Below are positions 20,107 through 21,633 of a DNA stretch of 21,633 bases, one piece after another (positions within the stretch are counted from its first letter, which is position 1; every line of letters begins with the position of its first letter). Origin of the DNA: a virus; the IMG/VR virus record IMGVR_UViG_3300001427_000001, positions 1 to 21,633 of that record; one strand, written 5' to 3'. Made by a program: the position numbers and the translations under genes. The notes beneath the pieces were generated by a model, which was not told the origin of the DNA, did no database searches, and was given only the letters and a program-made list of their open reading frames with translations.

Positions 20107-21633
20107 CTAATACACACTGGGCGCATTGCGCCTTTCGCGCTCCACTGCGCCCACTGCCCATGCCGCTGCCCTGATGACATCCCAGCGCCCACTGGAAGCC
20201 ACGCGCAGCCCAGCGGTGCCCTCCCCGACTCTGCAGGCCTTCACCTGGCTGTCCAGCTCTGGAGTCTCCGCATGCACCAGGCCGCGCCTGTTGACCACCT
20301 GGCGCAGCAGTGACAGGGCTGCGCGTGTGTCGCCGTAGCTCATGGGCACCACAGTGAGCGAGGCGCCCAGCTCCACCACAGGCGCGTCATCTGCCAGCGC
20401 AGTGCCCACCACCAGTGAGCTGCCAGGCCTGCTGGCAGAGTGCGCCGCTATCCAGTCGTAGGCCACGCGCCGATCACCGGGCAACACGTAGGCCTCCAGC
20501 GTGATGGTGCCGCTGGGGTTGCGGCCAGCTGCAGCGACGGCCACAGCGATGCCAGCAAAGTCCTCCACCGCAAAGACCACAGGGCCAACAGGGTCAGCGG
20601 GGCCAGCGAGCTGCGCCCAGGCGCCAGGGGTAAATAGGGCATCCCCAGGCAGTGTCTGCTCATTGTCGGCGCGCTCTGGCCACTGGTTCAGGTACTGGCC
20701 CCGGAAGGTGGCAATAGGGTCCTCCTCATTCAGCGCACTGGAGCGTGAGGACAGGGCGCGCTGCAGGGCGCGCTCCACTGTCTGCTCACGCTGCGCCGTC
20801 CAGTGGGGGCTGGCCATCCTCCAGCCCTGCCTATCGCTCAGCTCTAGGTAGCGCGGGGTGCTCCACTCCAGCAGCAGGATGGAGCCCCCCAGCAGCGCCG
20901 TGGCGCGCCTGTCGATGAACAGGGATGTGGCCCTGGGGTGCGCAGAGGACAAGAGCCCCAGCTGCGGCCAGGTGCGCTCAATCTGGGTGGGCTCAATGCC
21001 ATCCTCGACAATGGCTGCGCGCAGCGCCCAGACCTCATCTATCAACGCCAGGCCAGCGCTCCAGCCGTAAGGCGTGTCCTTGCTGAACACTCGCCAGCGG
21101 CTGCCGTCAGGCGCCTCCACTCGTTTCTGGCCTGCCTGCTCTGAGGATTTCCAGCCCTCATCTTTGCGACTCTTGGCCCAGGCACGCGCGTAGCCCTGTA
21201 CCTCATCCCCTGTCTGCAGCTTGTCAGCCACGTGCATAACCAGCTGGGCGCCGTCATCGAACAGGGGCGCGTGCTGGATGCGCCACATGGCCAGCTCACT
21301 CATCAGCCAGGACTTGCCACCCTGGCGCGATAAAGTCAGCAGCCATTCCCTCCAGCACAGTGCGCCATTCCTGTCATGCTCCAGAATGCGTGCGGCGGCC
21401 AATTGTTGCCACCAGCGGAGCGCCTTTCCGCGCCTTTCCTCCGCCATTGTTGCCAATTTTGCGCCATAGCTGCCAATTGCGTCAGGGTGCGGATATGACA
21501 TATACCGTGGCCATATTGCATTATCGGGAATTGAATTAGCCAATTCCCGCGTCCATTCGCAGCGCTGCCACACGGACGACAACCCTTGCGCCACAAGCAC
21601 TTTCGGGTCCGCGGGAGAGGGCGTAGCGAGCAC
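20107..21633 (-). CDS. terL: Terminase large subunit (probably truncated at window edge)
   Basis: 508 residues are visible. A GTG coincides exactly with the last base of the window, so the true start may lie beyond. The enzyme is the ATP-driven motor that packages DNA and cuts concatemers. The ATPase part has Walker A SRQGGKS (102-108) and Walker B LALIDE with Asp199-Glu200. The C-terminal nuclease part includes VVFAVEDFAG with its acidic pair, a middle MSYGDTRAAL stretch, and GRWDVIRAAAWAV with a late Asp. No small subunit is seen; it would lie to the right. Confidence 0.85.
   Translation of the reverse strand: MLATPSPADPKVLVAQGLSSVWQRCEWTRELANSIPDNAIWPRYMSYPHPDAIGSYGAKLATMAEERRGKALRWWQQLAAARILEHDRNGALCWREWLLTLSRQGGKSWLMSELAMWRIQHAPLFDDGAQLVMHVADKLQTGDEVQGYARAWAKSRKDEGWKSSEQAGQKRVEAPDGSRWRVFSKDTPYGWSAGLALIDEVWALRAAIVEDGIEPTQIERTWPQLGLLSSAHPRATSLFIDRRATALLGGSILLLEWSTPRYLELSDRQGWRMASPHWTAQREQTVERALQRALSSRSSALNEEDPIATFRGQYLNQWPERADNEQTLPGDALFTPGAWAQLAGPADPVGPVVFAVEDFAGIAVAVAAAGRNPSGTITLEAYVLPGDRRVAYDWIAAHSASRPGSSLVVGTALADDAPVVELGASLTVVPMSYGDTRAALSLLRQVVNRRGLVHAETPELDSQVKACRVGEGTAGLRVASSGRWDVIRAAAWAVGAVERERRNAPSVY

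Noticed and set aside
1-21633. Search for tRNA genes, insertion sequences and lysis genes
   Set aside because: By eye I found no tRNA cloverleaf, transposase, endolysin or holin. Lysis genes may lie outside the window.

Overview
This window is part of the genome of a temperate, long-tailed phage with an HK97-type head, most likely infecting a high-GC Gram-positive (actinobacterial) host. The evidence is the GC-rich sequence, the GTG starts and 4-base ATGA/GTGA gene overlaps, the large serine integrase, the actinophage-style RecT and RusA genes, the small Cys-rich proteins, and an actinobacterial-type secreted lipoprotein. I name no host species. Both ends cut through genes: an Xre-family regulator on the left, and probably the terminase on the right. 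No lysis genes are visible.

Right part, about 7.25-21.6 kb, all on the minus strand: this is the late operon, read right to left. The order is terminase large subunit, three small Cys-rich proteins, portal, prohead protease, major capsid, a tiny Glu/Pro-rich protein, a small head protein, connector and tail-completion proteins, and major tail protein. Then come the tail assembly chaperone (with a -1 frameshift extension), tape measure, minor tail protein, and short tail-tip genes. It ends at a perfect 17-bp-stem terminator at 7230-7269.

Middle, 4.36-7.2 kb: this is the lysogeny module. Two divergent HTH genes (4356-4631 minus, 4762-5148 plus) flank a control region with a promoter and several GTGTC half-sites. 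The serine integrase (5216-6643) is preceded by a 48-bp imperfect dyad with an asymmetric CA centre, which looks like an intact attP. An intact attP would mean this is free phage DNA, not an integrated prophage. A lipoprotein and a 57-aa zinc-finger protein follow the integrase and look like lysogenic cargo.

Left part, 0-4.36 kb, minus strand: this is the early recombination and replication operon. It runs from the Cro-like HTH gene through a C-x-C protein, RusA resolvase, small zinc proteins, a RecT-neighbour protein, RecT, a small protein ending in QGRLF, and a winged-helix replication-initiator candidate. Immediately downstream lie three 16-bp iterons at exact 23-bp spacing beside an AT-rich stretch, a candidate replication origin. 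Beyond that are small genes, including a plus-strand ribbon-helix-helix regulator with its own operator-like dyad.

The most interesting points are the predicted attP, the 12-bp palindrome GTGTCATGACAC found at the integrase start and twice at the portal start, the iteron origin, the chaperone frameshift, and a C-terminal module shared by the tail tube protein and a small head protein. No stretch longer than about 150 bases lacks a gene.
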